Shown in pieces: positions 6,997 through 15,591 of a stretch of DNA of 64,000 nucleotides; position 1 is the first letter of the stretch; every line of letters begins with the position of its first letter. The translations under genes and the position numbers were made by a program. The notes below the pieces were generated by a model. The model was not told the origin of the DNA. It made no database searches and saw nothing but the letters and a program-made list of their open reading frames with translations. The stretch is from NCBI RefSeq assembly GCF_002158995.1, contig NZ_LOHF01000012.1, positions 22,688-86,687 of the forward strand, given 5' to 3'. Source of the stretch: Pseudomonas caspiana. GTDB lineage: Bacteria; Pseudomonadota; Gammaproteobacteria; Pseudomonadales; Pseudomonadaceae.

Positions 6997-9351
6997 TCAA
7001 AACGCCACAGAAGTCTGCACATACACCGTGCGCGGTTCGCCGACGTATTTGCCTCGGTTGTTGTCGTCAAACGAGCGGGTGAAGTACTCGTGGTTGAAGA
7101 TGTTTTTCACCCCGACCGCGACGTTCAGATCAGACAATTGCGGGCCAAAATCGTAGGCGGCACGTGTGCTGAACAGCATGTAGCCGGGGATCTTGCCTGC
7201 AGCGCCATTGGCTGTTTCTGTGCGGGTGTTGGCGTTGTCGGCGAATTGATCGCTCTGGTACGAACTGTCCAGATTCAACTTCCATGGGCCTTCGGTATAG
7301 GCGACACCCAGGGTGCCTTTGTGTTTCGACGCGAACGGCACACGGTTGCCCTTGTTCGGTCCGTCTTCGCGAATGGTCGCGTCGACGAAGGCATACGTGG
7401 CGTACACATCAAAACCTGCCAACGCCGGATTCAGTCCCGCCAATGCATAGTTGACGCTGGTCTCGATCCCTTGATGACGGGTTTCGCCGCGGGCAATAAC
7501 GCTGCTGTCAGTCTGGTTGGTTTCGTACTGGTTATCGAAGTTGATCAGGAACGCGCCGATCTCTGCGCGCAAGTTGCCGTTGTCATAACGCGTGCCCAAT
7601 TCCCAGGTACGGGCCTTCTCGGGTTTGACTTCGCCCCCGGCGATGCGGCTGGACATCTGGCTGTATTGCACACTGCCGAACGAGCCCTCGGTGTTGGCAT
7701 ACAGGTTCCAGCTATCGGTCAGGTGATACAGCACGTTCAACGCGGGCAGGGCGGTGTTGTAGTCGCCCTTGTATTTGAGGTTGTTGAAGTTGTCGGATTG
7801 CGCAGTGTCGATCCTTTCGTAGCGAATGCCCGGCGTGATGGTCCACTTGCCGATGTCAATGCGGTCATCAATGTAGATCGCATTGGCTTCGGTAGCGCCG
7901 CGGGTATCGCGGTCGAAGCGGCTGCTGGTCGTCGGCAGCACATTGTTCACGGTGTTTTCGCGATAGCGCAGTTCGTGTCCGGCTTCATTGATGTAGCGGT
8001 AACCGACGCCGACTTCATGCCATGTTTCACCCAGCGCAAAACCTTGGGAGAAGCGCGTTTCCAGACCACGAACCCAGTACTCGCGGGGTGACAGGGAAAC
8101 AAAGCTGCCTTGGTCCAGATAACCGCTGCGCAGGGTCTTGGTGAAAAACGTATTGGCAGTGAAAACCCGCGCGTCTTCTTCGTAGCGATAACCGAAGTTG
8201 ACCATGGTGCGGCGGCCCCAGAACTTGTCCTTCAAGCGCGTCGACTGATAAGGATCGTCCTTGTAGTCGGCAACGTTCAGGCCTCCCGGCATCTCGGCCT
8301 CACCTTCGTAGTACTGAGCCATCGCGTTCACGCTGTTGGCTTCATCGATCTGGTACTTGCCCTTGAGGATCAGGTCGTCGATCTGCGTATCGCTGTGTTC
8401 GCGCCAGTCGCCACCGCGCACGCCGGTGTACAGAATCGCGCCGCCCAGACCATTGTCGGCAGTGCCCCCGGCCAATACATTGCCCGTGGTCTTGAAGCCG
8501 TCATGGCTGGAGGACGGGCTGGTTTCAGTCTGGAAACCACCTTTGAGGGTGGGTTCGTCAGGAATGGCACGGGTCACGAAGTTAACGACCCCACCGACGT
8601 TCTGCGGGCCGTAACGCACCGCGCCGCCACCGCGAACCACGTCCACCGCGTCCATGTTGCCCATGCTGACCGGTGCAAAGGAAAGTTGCGGCTGGCCGTA
8701 TGGAGCAAAGGGCACCGGAATGCCATCCATCAATACCGTCGAGCGCGACGCCAGACGCGGGTTTAGGCCGCGAATGCCGAAGTTCAGCGCCATGTCATGG
8801 CTGCCGGTGCCATTGTTTTCCGGAGCGTTTACGCCGGGAATACGGTTGAGCACTTCACGTGCAGTGCTGGCACCCATGCGCTCGATTTCTTCGCGGCGGA
8901 TCACGTCCCGTGCGCCGGGATGTTCGAAGACGTCAGTTTCTTGCGCCTCCCCCAACCAGTCTCCGACGACGTTTGAGACGCCCAGCTCGATCGGGCCGTT
9001 GACCGGCGCGCTGACCGGCTGCAGGGTAAAACCGTTCTGGCCGTCTGGATTGGCCTGCAGGCCTGTGCCTTCCAGCAATGCCGCCAGCCCTTGTTCCGTT
9101 GTGTATTGGCCTTCCAGCCCACGGCTCTGCAAACCGCTGGTCAGTTGCGAACCATAGGAAATCAGCACGCCTGCTTCGCGACCGAACTGGTTCAACGCGT
9201 TTTCCAGCGCGCTCGGGGCAATGTGATACGACTTGCTGTCGACATCGGCGGCCAGCACCAGCGGCACGCTGCACAGCGAAAGACCGGCACCAAACACGAT
9301 GTGCCGCAACGAGCGAGACAGGGGAGACAAACGGCTGGGGCGAACTGACAT
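6997..9351 (-). CDS. fecA: Fe(III) dicitrate-type TonB-dependent receptor FecA
   Basis: The 784-residue precursor has a signal peptide ending near LSLCSVPLVLAA, an STN signalling domain (KSYHIAPSALENALNQFGRE), a plug and a barrel ending in VAF. The plug motif RGGGAVRYGPQNVGGVVNFV is the FecA hallmark, supporting ferric citrate as ligand. The ATG at 9351 is preceded by AAGGA eight bases upstream; the frame continues 20 codons further without family similarity. It is the last gene of a fecI-fecR-fecA set, separated from fecR by 241 bases holding a REPIN and its own promoter. FecA transports ferric citrate across the outer membrane and relays ligand binding to FecR. Confidence 0.92.
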   Translation of the reverse strand: MSVRPSRLSPLSRSLRHIVFGAGLSLCSVPLVLAADVDSKSYHIAPSALENALNQFGREAGVLISYGSQLTSGLQSRGLEGQYTTEQGLAALLEGTGLQANPDGQNGFTLQPVSAPVNGPIELGVSNVVGDWLGEAQETDVFEHPGARDVIRREEIERMGASTAREVLNRIPGVNAPENNGTGSHDMALNFGIRGLNPRLASRSTVLMDGIPVPFAPYGQPQLSFAPVSMGNMDAVDVVRGGGAVRYGPQNVGGVVNFVTRAIPDEPTLKGGFQTETSPSSSHDGFKTTGNVLAGGTADNGLGGAILYTGVRGGDWREHSDTQIDDLILKGKYQIDEANSVNAMAQYYEGEAEMPGGLNVADYKDDPYQSTRLKDKFWGRRTMVNFGYRYEEDARVFTANTFFTKTLRSGYLDQGSFVSLSPREYWVRGLETRFSQGFALGETWHEVGVGYRYINEAGHELRYRENTVNNVLPTTSSRFDRDTRGATEANAIYIDDRIDIGKWTITPGIRYERIDTAQSDNFNNLKYKGDYNTALPALNVLYHLTDSWNLYANTEGSFGSVQYSQMSSRIAGGEVKPEKARTWELGTRYDNGNLRAEIGAFLINFDNQYETNQTDSSVIARGETRHQGIETSVNYALAGLNPALAGFDVYATYAFVDATIREDGPNKGNRVPFASKHKGTLGVAYTEGPWKLNLDSSYQSDQFADNANTRTETANGAAGKIPGYMLFSTRAAYDFGPQLSDLNVAVGVKNIFNHEYFTRSFDDNNRGKYVGEPRTVYVQTSVAF

Positions 9352-9426
9352 ACAGGAGTCCTTGGGCGAGAGGATTGAGGTGCTTTCCCTGTCTGTCACG
9401 CGAGAAGCCAAAAACGGCTCACCGGT

Positions 9427-9445
9427 TTTGAAAAATAATTATTCC
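9427..9445 (-). promoter_or_regulatory. Possible Fur-like AT palindrome upstream of fecA
   Basis: An AAAATAATTATT-containing stretch lies about 80 bases upstream of the fecA start and resembles a weak Fur site. The match is short and AT-rich, so confidence is low. No clear GGAAAT/TGTC promoter was recognised here. Confidence 0.25.
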
Positions 9446-9463
9446 AGTTGGAATGCAGGCTAT

Positions 9464-9550
9464 GTGGGAGCTGGGCTTGCCCGCGATAAGGCTGAACGCG
9501 ATCTAAAGTGAATCGTATCTAGCCTTATCGCGGGCAAGCCTCGCTCCCAC
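9464..9550. repeat. REPIN of the GTGGGAGC...GGCTTGCCCGCGATAAGG type
   Basis: Two inverted arms (GTGGGAGCTGGGCTTGCCCG and its near complement GCGGGCAAGCCTCGCTCCCA) flank a spacer between fecR and fecA. The transcript from fecI/fecR into fecA would have to read through this hairpin. Confidence 0.85.
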
Positions 9551-9592
9551 AGGGATCTCATTTCAAATGCGTGTTGTTTAATGAACTTGGGG

Positions 9593-10570
9593 CTAAACCC
9601 GCGCCTCGACACTCACCCAATAGCGGGTAAATCGCTTGACCTTGACTGGCAATGCAACCTCCAGCAAGTCCAGAATCCGCTCGCTGTTGGCCAGTGGATA
9701 ACTGCCCGAAATCAGCAGGTCCGCGACTTTCGCATCACATTGCAGATGGCCGCGGCGGTAGCGGCTCAGTTCGGCGAGGAAGTCTTGCAGGCGCATGTGC
9801 GCTGCGACCAGCATGCCATCGGCCCACGCGCCGCTGTTGGCGTCCAGCGCTCTCACCGGTTCCCAGACATTGCGGTTGAATACCACCTGCTGCGAGGCCT
9901 GCAACTGCAAGCCTGGGCCAGTGAATGTGACCGGATTGATCTGTACCGTGCCGCTGAACACGGCCAATTGGGTTTTACCGTCGAACTGGCGCACGTCGAA
10001 ACGGCTGCCTGCCGACATCGGACGAATGTTGCCCTCGGCCGTGATCAGATTCAGCGGACGTGGATCATCGGCGACCGTCAGCATGATTTCGCCTTGCAGC
10101 AGCTTGATCAGGCGTTGTTGGGCATCAAAGCGCAGGTCGATAGCGCTTGCGGTGTTCAGGTGAATTTCGCTGCCGTCGTCCAGCGCGATCTTGCGCTGCT
10201 GGCCAACACCGTTGTGAAAGTCGGCAAGCAACGGCTGTAACGAAAGCTGGTCGCGTAACCCCCAACCGGCAGCCGAGCCCGCGCCCAACAGCAACAGCAG
10301 TTTCAGCGCCTGACGCCTGCTGCTGGACCTCGGCGCGTTGATCGCCGCATGCGCCAATGGCGAAGACAGCCCGCTCAAACGCTGATTGACCCGCTGAATA
10401 TGCGCCCACGCCCGCTGGTGCTCGGTGTTGCTGTTCAGCCAGAGTTGCCAGGCCTGCTGACGCACAGGGGCGAGGGCGCCGCTCTGCATTTCGATCAGCC
10501 AGCTCACCGCCTGCTCGGCCACGGCAGGCGCGATGTCGGATTTGTTCAGGGATTCGGTATTCGAATTCAT
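9593..10570 (-). CDS. fecR: FecR-family sigma regulator
   Basis: The 325-residue protein shows the N-terminal FecR_N motif (AEQAVSWLIEMQSGALAP, AWQLWLNSNTEHQRAW), a single membrane segment near residues 88-107 (LKLLLLLGAGSAAGWGLRDQ) and a periplasmic FecR domain (DDGSEIHLNTASAIDLRFDA). It should hold and then activate the adjacent FecI in response to FecA. It overlaps fecI by 4 bases. The symbol follows from its place in a fecI-fecR-fecA set. Confidence 0.9.
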   Translation of the reverse strand: MNSNTESLNKSDIAPAVAEQAVSWLIEMQSGALAPVRQQAWQLWLNSNTEHQRAWAHIQRVNQRLSGLSSPLAHAAINAPRSSSRRQALKLLLLLGAGSAAGWGLRDQLSLQPLLADFHNGVGQQRKIALDDGSEIHLNTASAIDLRFDAQQRLIKLLQGEIMLTVADDPRPLNLITAEGNIRPMSAGSRFDVRQFDGKTQLAVFSGTVQINPVTFTGPGLQLQASQQVVFNRNVWEPVRALDANSGAWADGMLVAAHMRLQDFLAELSRYRRGHLQCDAKVADLLISGSYPLANSERILDLLEVALPVKVKRFTRYWVSVEARV

Positions 10571-11070
10571 AGCGCGAAGTAGCAGCGCAACAGCGCTTTA
10601 TTGAGATGCCGTTTGACCGTGGCGATGGAAATCCCCAGCTGTGCGGCGATCTCTCCGTGGCTCAGACCGTCGATTTGCGACAACAGGAAAGCTTGCTTGA
10701 CCACAACCGGAAGGCCATCAAGCAACTGATCCAGCTCCAGCAAGGTTTCCAGAATGATCGCCCGCTCTTCCTCCGAAGGGGCGACACACTCCGGCATTTC
10801 TGCCAGCGTCTGATAATAAGCGCGCTCAAGATCCTGACGACGGTAGTGGTTGAACAGCACGCGCTTGGCGATGGTGGTCAGGAACGCCCTCGGCTCGATG
10901 ATCTCGGTTGTATCGCGGGCCAGCAGGACTTTGACGAAGGTATCCTGTGCCAGATCCGCCGCGCTGTGCGGGCAACCCAAGCGCCGCCGCAACCAGCTCG
11001 TCAGCCAGTTGTGATGGGCGTGATACAGGCCTTCGACAGTTTCGTTAAGCGTGTATTGGGCGATGGGCAT
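10567..11070 (-). CDS. fecI: FecI-family ECF sigma factor
   Basis: The 167-residue protein has sigma region 2 (NWLTSWLRRRLGCPHSAADL, QDTFVKVLLARD) and region 4 (VKQAFLLSQIDGLSHGEIAA, LGISIATVKRHLNKALLRC). It directs transcription of fecA. A good Fur box lies 63 bases upstream (11133-11151), shared with the divergent DUF3649-PepSY-DUF3325 operon. It overlaps fecR by 4 bases. Confidence 0.9.
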   Translation of the reverse strand: MPIAQYTLNETVEGLYHAHHNWLTSWLRRRLGCPHSAADLAQDTFVKVLLARDTTEIIEPRAFLTTIAKRVLFNHYRRQDLERAYYQTLAEMPECVAPSEEERAIILETLLELDQLLDGLPVVVKQAFLLSQIDGLSHGEIAAQLGISIATVKRHLNKALLRCYFAL

Positions 11071-11132
11071 GAGCGGGTGCAGTCCGGATGAACCATTTAA
11101 TTGCGCGGATTCTGGCAGACTCTTTTGCGTAT

Positions 11133-11151
11133 GAGAATATTTATCATTAAT
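11133..11151. promoter_or_regulatory. Fur box between fecI and the DUF3649-PepSY operon
   Basis: GAGAATATTTATCATTAAT matches the Fur consensus at about 13 of 19 positions and sits in the middle of a 208-base divergent region. It could control both fecI leftward and the membrane operon rightward. Confidence 0.7.
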
Positions 11152-11278
11152 ATTGCGTTCTGTTCGTGCAGAGCGTCAAAGAATGCCCTGCCCGATAGCC
11201 TCCCGATCAGGAAACTCTCATGCCGTTTCAACGCCAATGGTTCACTGTGCGCTGTCCTTTACTGACGATTGCTCATTG

Positions 11279-11635
11279 ATGAATGACGCGACCATGGATG
11301 CTCCGCAAACCGCCCCTGACGTTAAAGAGCGCTTACGCAAAGCCAAGCCGGCCGGCGTGACCCTGGCTTATCGCCTAGCGGTCGCTTCACGCATTGTGGC
11401 CGCGCTGCTGGGCGGATATCTGGTCGCGGCCCTGACCAGCGTTTGCATTAGCCAGTGGGTGCCGATGCCCCGTGCCGATGCGGTCGTTACCGGGATGATG
11501 CTGTCCTTTGTAGCGTATCTGTTGGTGGTTATCTGGTGCTTTGCCTGCCGGACGGCCTGGCGTGCATGGGCGGGTGTATTGCTGCCCGCAGCGATTCTTG
11601 CCGCGGTGTTTGGTCTGGGACGGTGGTTGTCATGA
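11279..11635 (+). CDS. DUF3649 inner-membrane protein
   Basis: The 118-residue product has a short basic N-terminal region followed by three hydrophobic segments (IVAALLGGYLVAALTSVCI, MMLSFVAYLLVVIWCFACR, LLPAAILAAVFGLGRWL), matching DUF3649, a family found next to PepSY iron-uptake proteins. The start could also be the ATG at 11294; neither has a strong ribosome site. It overlaps the next gene by 4 bases (ATGA). Function unknown, but its place opposite fecI over a Fur box and before a PepSY protein points to ferric-siderophore processing in the inner membrane. Confidence 0.75.
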   Translation: MNDATMDAPQTAPDVKERLRKAKPAGVTLAYRLAVASRIVAALLGGYLVAALTSVCISQWVPMPRADAVVTGMMLSFVAYLLVVIWCFACRTAWRAWAGVLLPAAILAAVFGLGRWLS

Positions 11636-13221
11636 AGGAAGGTTTCCGTCAGGCCATGGCCTGGCTGCACACCTGGATCGGCCTGGTATTCGGCTGGCTG
11701 TTGTTTGCGATATTCCTGACCGGGACCATGTCCTACTTCAAGGAAGAAATTAATCGCTGGACCCATCCGGAGATTCCGGCGCGAGTCGTGGACACGCAAG
11801 CAAGTGTCGAGCGGGCCCAGGCCTATCTGCAGCAAAATGCTGCGGGCGCCACACGCTGGTTTATTGACCTGCCTGATGAGCGTGAGCCTGCACTGGGCCT
11901 GATGTGGCAGACCGCTGCGCAAGAAGGCAAACGCGGGGCCTTTACCCGCAAGAGTCTGGACCCGCAAACCGGTGAGGAAATCCAGACGCGCAGCAGCATG
12001 GGCGGCGAGTTCTTCTATCGTTTTCACTTCCAGCTGCAAATGCCGCATCCGTGGGGGCGCTGGCTGTCGACCATCGCGGCGATGCTGATGTTTATCGCGC
12101 TGATCACCGGGATCATCACCCACAAGAAAATCTTCAAAGAGTTCTTTACCTTCCGGCCGCGCAAGGGGCAGCGCTCCTGGCTGGACGGGCATAACGCGAT
12201 CGGCGTGCTGGCGTTGCCGTTTCACCTGATGATCACTTACAGCAGCCTGGTGATTTTCATGTCGCTGGTCATGCCTGCGAGTATCGTGGCCTCTTATGGC
12301 AAGGACACTCAGGCGTTCTTTGCCGATGTTTTTCCGAATACCAACACAACCAAGGCAACCGGTGCGGCTGCTGCCCTGGCACCCCTTGCGCCGATCGTGC
12401 GCGCGGGTGGGCAACAATGGCCCGATAAAGAGGTGGAGCGCTTGGTGGTCTATAACCCGGGTGATGCAGCGGCAACGGTCGTGGTGTCTCCCGGTGCTGG
12501 CAGCAGCGTCATTCACGATCCGGGTATTAACGTGGTGTTCAACGGTGTGAGTGGTGAGTTGCTGACTGCACCGACTCAGCGCTCCGTCCCGTTGCTGGTA
12601 TCTGGAGCCATGTACGGTTTGCATCTGGGCGAGTTCGCCGGTCCGTTACTGCGCTGGTTGTATTTTGTGTTCGGCATTGCCGGGACCGCGATGATCGGCA
12701 CGGGGCTGGTGATGTGGCTGGTCAAGCGTCAGGTGAAGCACGCCAAAACCGGTGTTTTGCCTTTCGAATTGAGGCTTGTCGAAGTACTGAACATTGCAGG
12801 CATGGCCGGTCTGATGGTCGCCATCGCGGCCTTCTTCTGGGCTAACCGTCTGCTGCCGATTGGGCTGGCCGAACGTAGCGATTGGGAGATCAACCTGTTC
12901 TTCAGCGTTTGGGGTCTGTCAGTGCTGCATGCGTTGCTGCGTAAGGGGCGCCAGGCGTGGCGCGAGCAATTGATGCTGGGCGCGGTGCTATTTGCCGGGT
13001 TGCCGTTGCTGGATATCGTCACCAGTGGCGAGTACCTGCTGGCGTCACTGCAAAATCAGGACTGGGTATTGATCGGCTTTGACCTGACCGTTTTGTTTAC
13101 CGGATTGTTTATGGCATGGGGCGCAAAGAAATTCCGCCGGGTGCCGCCGATTGCAGTGGCTGCTGAACAGCGTTCTGCGTCGGTGATTGGCACAGCAAGG
13201 TTTGAAAAGGAGGTGCACTGA
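11632..13221 (+). CDS. PepSY-associated TM-helix protein (putative iron-siderophore reductase)
   Basis: The 529-residue protein starts MKEGFRQAMAWLHTWIGLVF, the canonical opening of PepSY_TM proteins such as FoxB/PiuB, with the histidine of WLHTWIG, a TM segment with GTMSYFKEEINRW, HFQLQMPHPWGRW, LDGHNAIGVLALPFHLMITY, and later TM segments around YFVFGIAGTAMIGTGLVMWL and in the C-terminal half. Spaced histidines in the TM segments suggest haem or metal-linked electron transfer. Family knowledge: several such proteins help release iron from siderophores or haem at the inner membrane. It is coupled to both neighbours by start/stop overlaps. The Fur-boxed promoter region suggests iron regulation. 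Substrate is not determinable here. Confidence 0.82.
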   Translation: MKEGFRQAMAWLHTWIGLVFGWLLFAIFLTGTMSYFKEEINRWTHPEIPARVVDTQASVERAQAYLQQNAAGATRWFIDLPDEREPALGLMWQTAAQEGKRGAFTRKSLDPQTGEEIQTRSSMGGEFFYRFHFQLQMPHPWGRWLSTIAAMLMFIALITGIITHKKIFKEFFTFRPRKGQRSWLDGHNAIGVLALPFHLMITYSSLVIFMSLVMPASIVASYGKDTQAFFADVFPNTNTTKATGAAAALAPLAPIVRAGGQQWPDKEVERLVVYNPGDAAATVVVSPGAGSSVIHDPGINVVFNGVSGELLTAPTQRSVPLLVSGAMYGLHLGEFAGPLLRWLYFVFGIAGTAMIGTGLVMWLVKRQVKHAKTGVLPFELRLVEVLNIAGMAGLMVAIAAFFWANRLLPIGLAERSDWEINLFFSVWGLSVLHALLRKGRQAWREQLMLGAVLFAGLPLLDIVTSGEYLLASLQNQDWVLIGFDLTVLFTGLFMAWGAKKFRRVPPIAVAAEQRSASVIGTARFEKEVH

Positions 13222-13553
13222 TGTGGCTGGCGACTTTGCTGTGTTATGTGGGCTTCACCGCGTTGTGCCTGTCCATGACCAAACACTATGGCGAGTTACT
13301 GCACGGTAAAATCAGCGCCAGCCGCAGTCGTTTGCTCAAGGCCGTTGGCTGGTTGTGTCTGGCGCTTTCGTTGTGGGCCGCGCTGGCTTCCACCCCGATT
13401 GGGGTGGGCCTGGTGCAATGGTTTGCGGCGCTCATGGGCAGCGCGTTGTTGCTGGTGTTCCTGATCCCGTTCCTGCCACGACTGGTCTTGGTACTGGCCG
13501 CTGCGGTGGTGTTGGTGGGGCCGCTGATTTTTATTAATCAGATGCTGGCGTGA
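13221..13553 (+). CDS. DUF3325 inner-membrane protein
   Basis: The 110-residue protein has three to four hydrophobic segments and begins MWLATLLCYVGFTALCLSMT, matching DUF3325, which regularly follows PepSY_TM genes. Its start overlaps the previous stop by one base (TGATG). Role unknown; presumably a partner of the PepSY protein. Third and last gene of this operon. Confidence 0.75.
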   Translation: MWLATLLCYVGFTALCLSMTKHYGELLHGKISASRSRLLKAVGWLCLALSLWAALASTPIGVGLVQWFAALMGSALLLVFLIPFLPRLVLVLAAAVVLVGPLIFINQMLA

Positions 13554-13594
13554 CACCTGTCTTGCTGAAATCCATTGATCCTACAGGATTGGAT

Positions 13595-14482
13595 TCAACG
13601 TCCGGAAAACGCCAACCGATACTCCCCCGGCGTCGCGCCCATTGCTTGCCGGAAGCGATTGTTGAAATGGCTGGCGCTGGCAAAACCGCACTCAAGCGCA
13701 ATCGCCCCGAAGGCCATGTGCGTTGAACGCAGCAACTGCCGGGCATGGTTGAGGCGTCGGGCCAGCAGGTACTGATGGGGCGGCAAGCCGAAGCTTTCGC
13801 GGAACATCCTCGCGAAGTGATATTCAGACAATGCGCACAGCCCCGCCAGTTGCCCAAGGCTCAGCGGTTCGGCGAGGTGAGTTTCGATGAACTCCACCAA
13901 CTGCCGACGTTGATGCGCAGCCAGCCCACCTTTCAAACGCAAACCTTCACGCATGCCAACCTGATCGAACATGGCGCGGCTGAGCATTTCGTGGGCCAGG
14001 CTGCTGGTCAACAAACGCTCGCCGGGCTCATTCCAGTTCATCTGGATCAACTGACGAAAGCGCTGGGCCTGTCCGGGATCATCGTGAAACGTGTTTTCCC
14101 GCAACTGCAGCTCACGCGGCTCGCGGTCCAGCAGGGTAATGCAACCCAGGGCGAACTGCTCCGGGCTGATGTAAAGATGCGCCAGACGAATCTCGCCATT
14201 GATCACCCAGGCGGATTCATGCCCGGCGGGCAGGGTGCAGAGTTTGTCGGGGCTGCCTTTCTGATCCGGTCGGTCGCGACGAAACGTGCCCGTGCCGCCG
14301 TCGATGTAGCAAGACAGCGTGTGGTGACTGGGGCCGTGATACTCCTGCGAATCGTGGCGATTGTTCCACAAGGCCGCGACCAAACCATCGCCCAGCACCG
14401 CGCTCTGCTCAAGTTGAGCGTGGGGTGAACTGTTAAGGGCCTGAAAGACCTGAATGGATTCGATGGCTGGCATGGCTCGCAT
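13595..14482 (-). CDS. AraC-family transcriptional regulator
   Basis: The 295-residue protein has an N-terminal cupin-like sensing half (CTLPAGHESAWVINGEIRLA) and a C-terminal AraC DNA-binding domain (PLSLGQLAGLCALSEYHFAR, then ECGFASASHFNNRFRQAMGA, ending TPGEYRLAFS). The start at 14482 is chosen because TAAGG lies a few bases upstream; 14473 is also possible. It is transcribed divergently from the EamA exporter at 14595 with about 110 bases between them, so it probably controls that gene; this is inference from layout. Confidence 0.88.
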   Translation of the reverse strand: MRAMPAIESIQVFQALNSSPHAQLEQSAVLGDGLVAALWNNRHDSQEYHGPSHHTLSCYIDGGTGTFRRDRPDQKGSPDKLCTLPAGHESAWVINGEIRLAHLYISPEQFALGCITLLDREPRELQLRENTFHDDPGQAQRFRQLIQMNWNEPGERLLTSSLAHEMLSRAMFDQVGMREGLRLKGGLAAHQRRQLVEFIETHLAEPLSLGQLAGLCALSEYHFARMFRESFGLPPHQYLLARRLNHARQLLRSTHMAFGAIALECGFASASHFNNRFRQAMGATPGEYRLAFSGR

Positions 14483-14594
14483 CCTACGCCTTACAGCACT
14501 CGCTGCCAGCCACCGCTGAAGCAAATGCGCAAGATTATGCAAATGGCCGGTTCATGCTCGTCGCAGACTGATGGCTCAAATCGGGAGTCGCATC

Positions 14595-15494
14595 ATGAAC
14601 ATTTCGCTTTATTTGCTTACCGTCCTGATCTGGGGCACCACCTGGATCGCACTGAAGTTGCAGCTTGGCGAAGTGGCGATTGCGGTCTCCATCGTTTATC
14701 GATTCGGCCTTGCCGCGCTGGTGTTGTTCGCGATGCTGCTGCTCAGCGGCAAGCTGCAGAAGGTCAATCAGCGTGGCCACATGCTCTGCGTCGCTCAGGG
14801 GCTGTGCCTGTTTTGTATCAACTTCATGTGTTTCCTCACCGCCAGTCAGTGGATTCCTAGCGGGCTTATCGCAGTCGTGTTTTCCACCGCGACGTTGTGG
14901 AACGCCCTGAATGCCCGGATTTTCTTCAAACAGAAAATCGCGCGCAGCGTATTGACCGGCGGTGCGCTGGGCCTGATCGGGCTGGGATGCATGTTCTGGC
15001 CTGAGCTGTCCGGGCACAGCGCCAGTCGCGAAACACTCATGGGCCTTGGCCTGGCGTTACTGGGTACGATGTGTTTTTCGGCGGGCAACATGCTTTCCAG
15101 CATGCAGCAGAAAGCCGGTTTACGGCCGCTGACCACCAATGCCTGGGGCATGCTCTACGGCGCCGGGATGCTCAGCCTGTATTGCTTGCTCAGTGGTACG
15201 CCGTTTGGTTTTGAGTGGACGACCCGCTACATCAGTTCGTTGCTGTATCTGGTGATTCCGGGCTCGGTCATTGGCTTCACCGCCTACCTGACGCTGGTCG
15301 GCCGCATGGGGCCGGAGCGCGCAGCGTATTGCACGGTGTTGTTCCCGGTGGTGGCGCTGAACATCTCGGCGTTAGTGGAAGGCTACCAATGGACCGCCCC
15401 GGCGTTGATGGGGCTGGTGTTGGTCATGCTGGGCAATATTCTGGTGTTCAGGAAGCCGAAGGCGGTGGTGCCAGTGGGGGCGAAGCTGGCTTGA
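14595..15494 (+). CDS. EamA/DMT-family exporter
   Basis: The 299-residue protein has about ten hydrophobic helices in two EamA repeats, beginning MNISLYLLTVLIWGTTWIAL with the WGTTW motif of the drug/metabolite transporter superfamily. A GGGAG stretch lies seven bases before the ATG at 14595, favouring it over 14571. The substrate cannot be inferred from sequence; relatives export amino acids or small metabolites. It is divergent from the AraC regulator. Confidence 0.88.
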   Translation: MNISLYLLTVLIWGTTWIALKLQLGEVAIAVSIVYRFGLAALVLFAMLLLSGKLQKVNQRGHMLCVAQGLCLFCINFMCFLTASQWIPSGLIAVVFSTATLWNALNARIFFKQKIARSVLTGGALGLIGLGCMFWPELSGHSASRETLMGLGLALLGTMCFSAGNMLSSMQQKAGLRPLTTNAWGMLYGAGMLSLYCLLSGTPFGFEWTTRYISSLLYLVIPGSVIGFTAYLTLVGRMGPERAAYCTVLFPVVALNISALVEGYQWTAPALMGLVLVMLGNILVFRKPKAVVPVGAKLA

Positions 15495-15513
15495 AGTAAG
15501 TGGAATGCATTAT

Positions 15514-15586
15514 CTGTAGGAGCTGCCGCAGGCTGCGAAGCGTTTTTCAGGTATACCGCAATCGCAGCCTGCGGCAGATCCTACAG
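15514..15586. repeat. REPIN, CTGTAGGAGCTGCCGCAGGC type
   Basis: Inverted arms CTGTAGGAGCTGCCGCAGGC and GCCTGCGGCAGATCCTACAG flank a 30-base spacer between convergent genes and may also act as a transcriptional barrier. Confidence 0.88.
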
Positions 15587-15591
15587 GGCTA

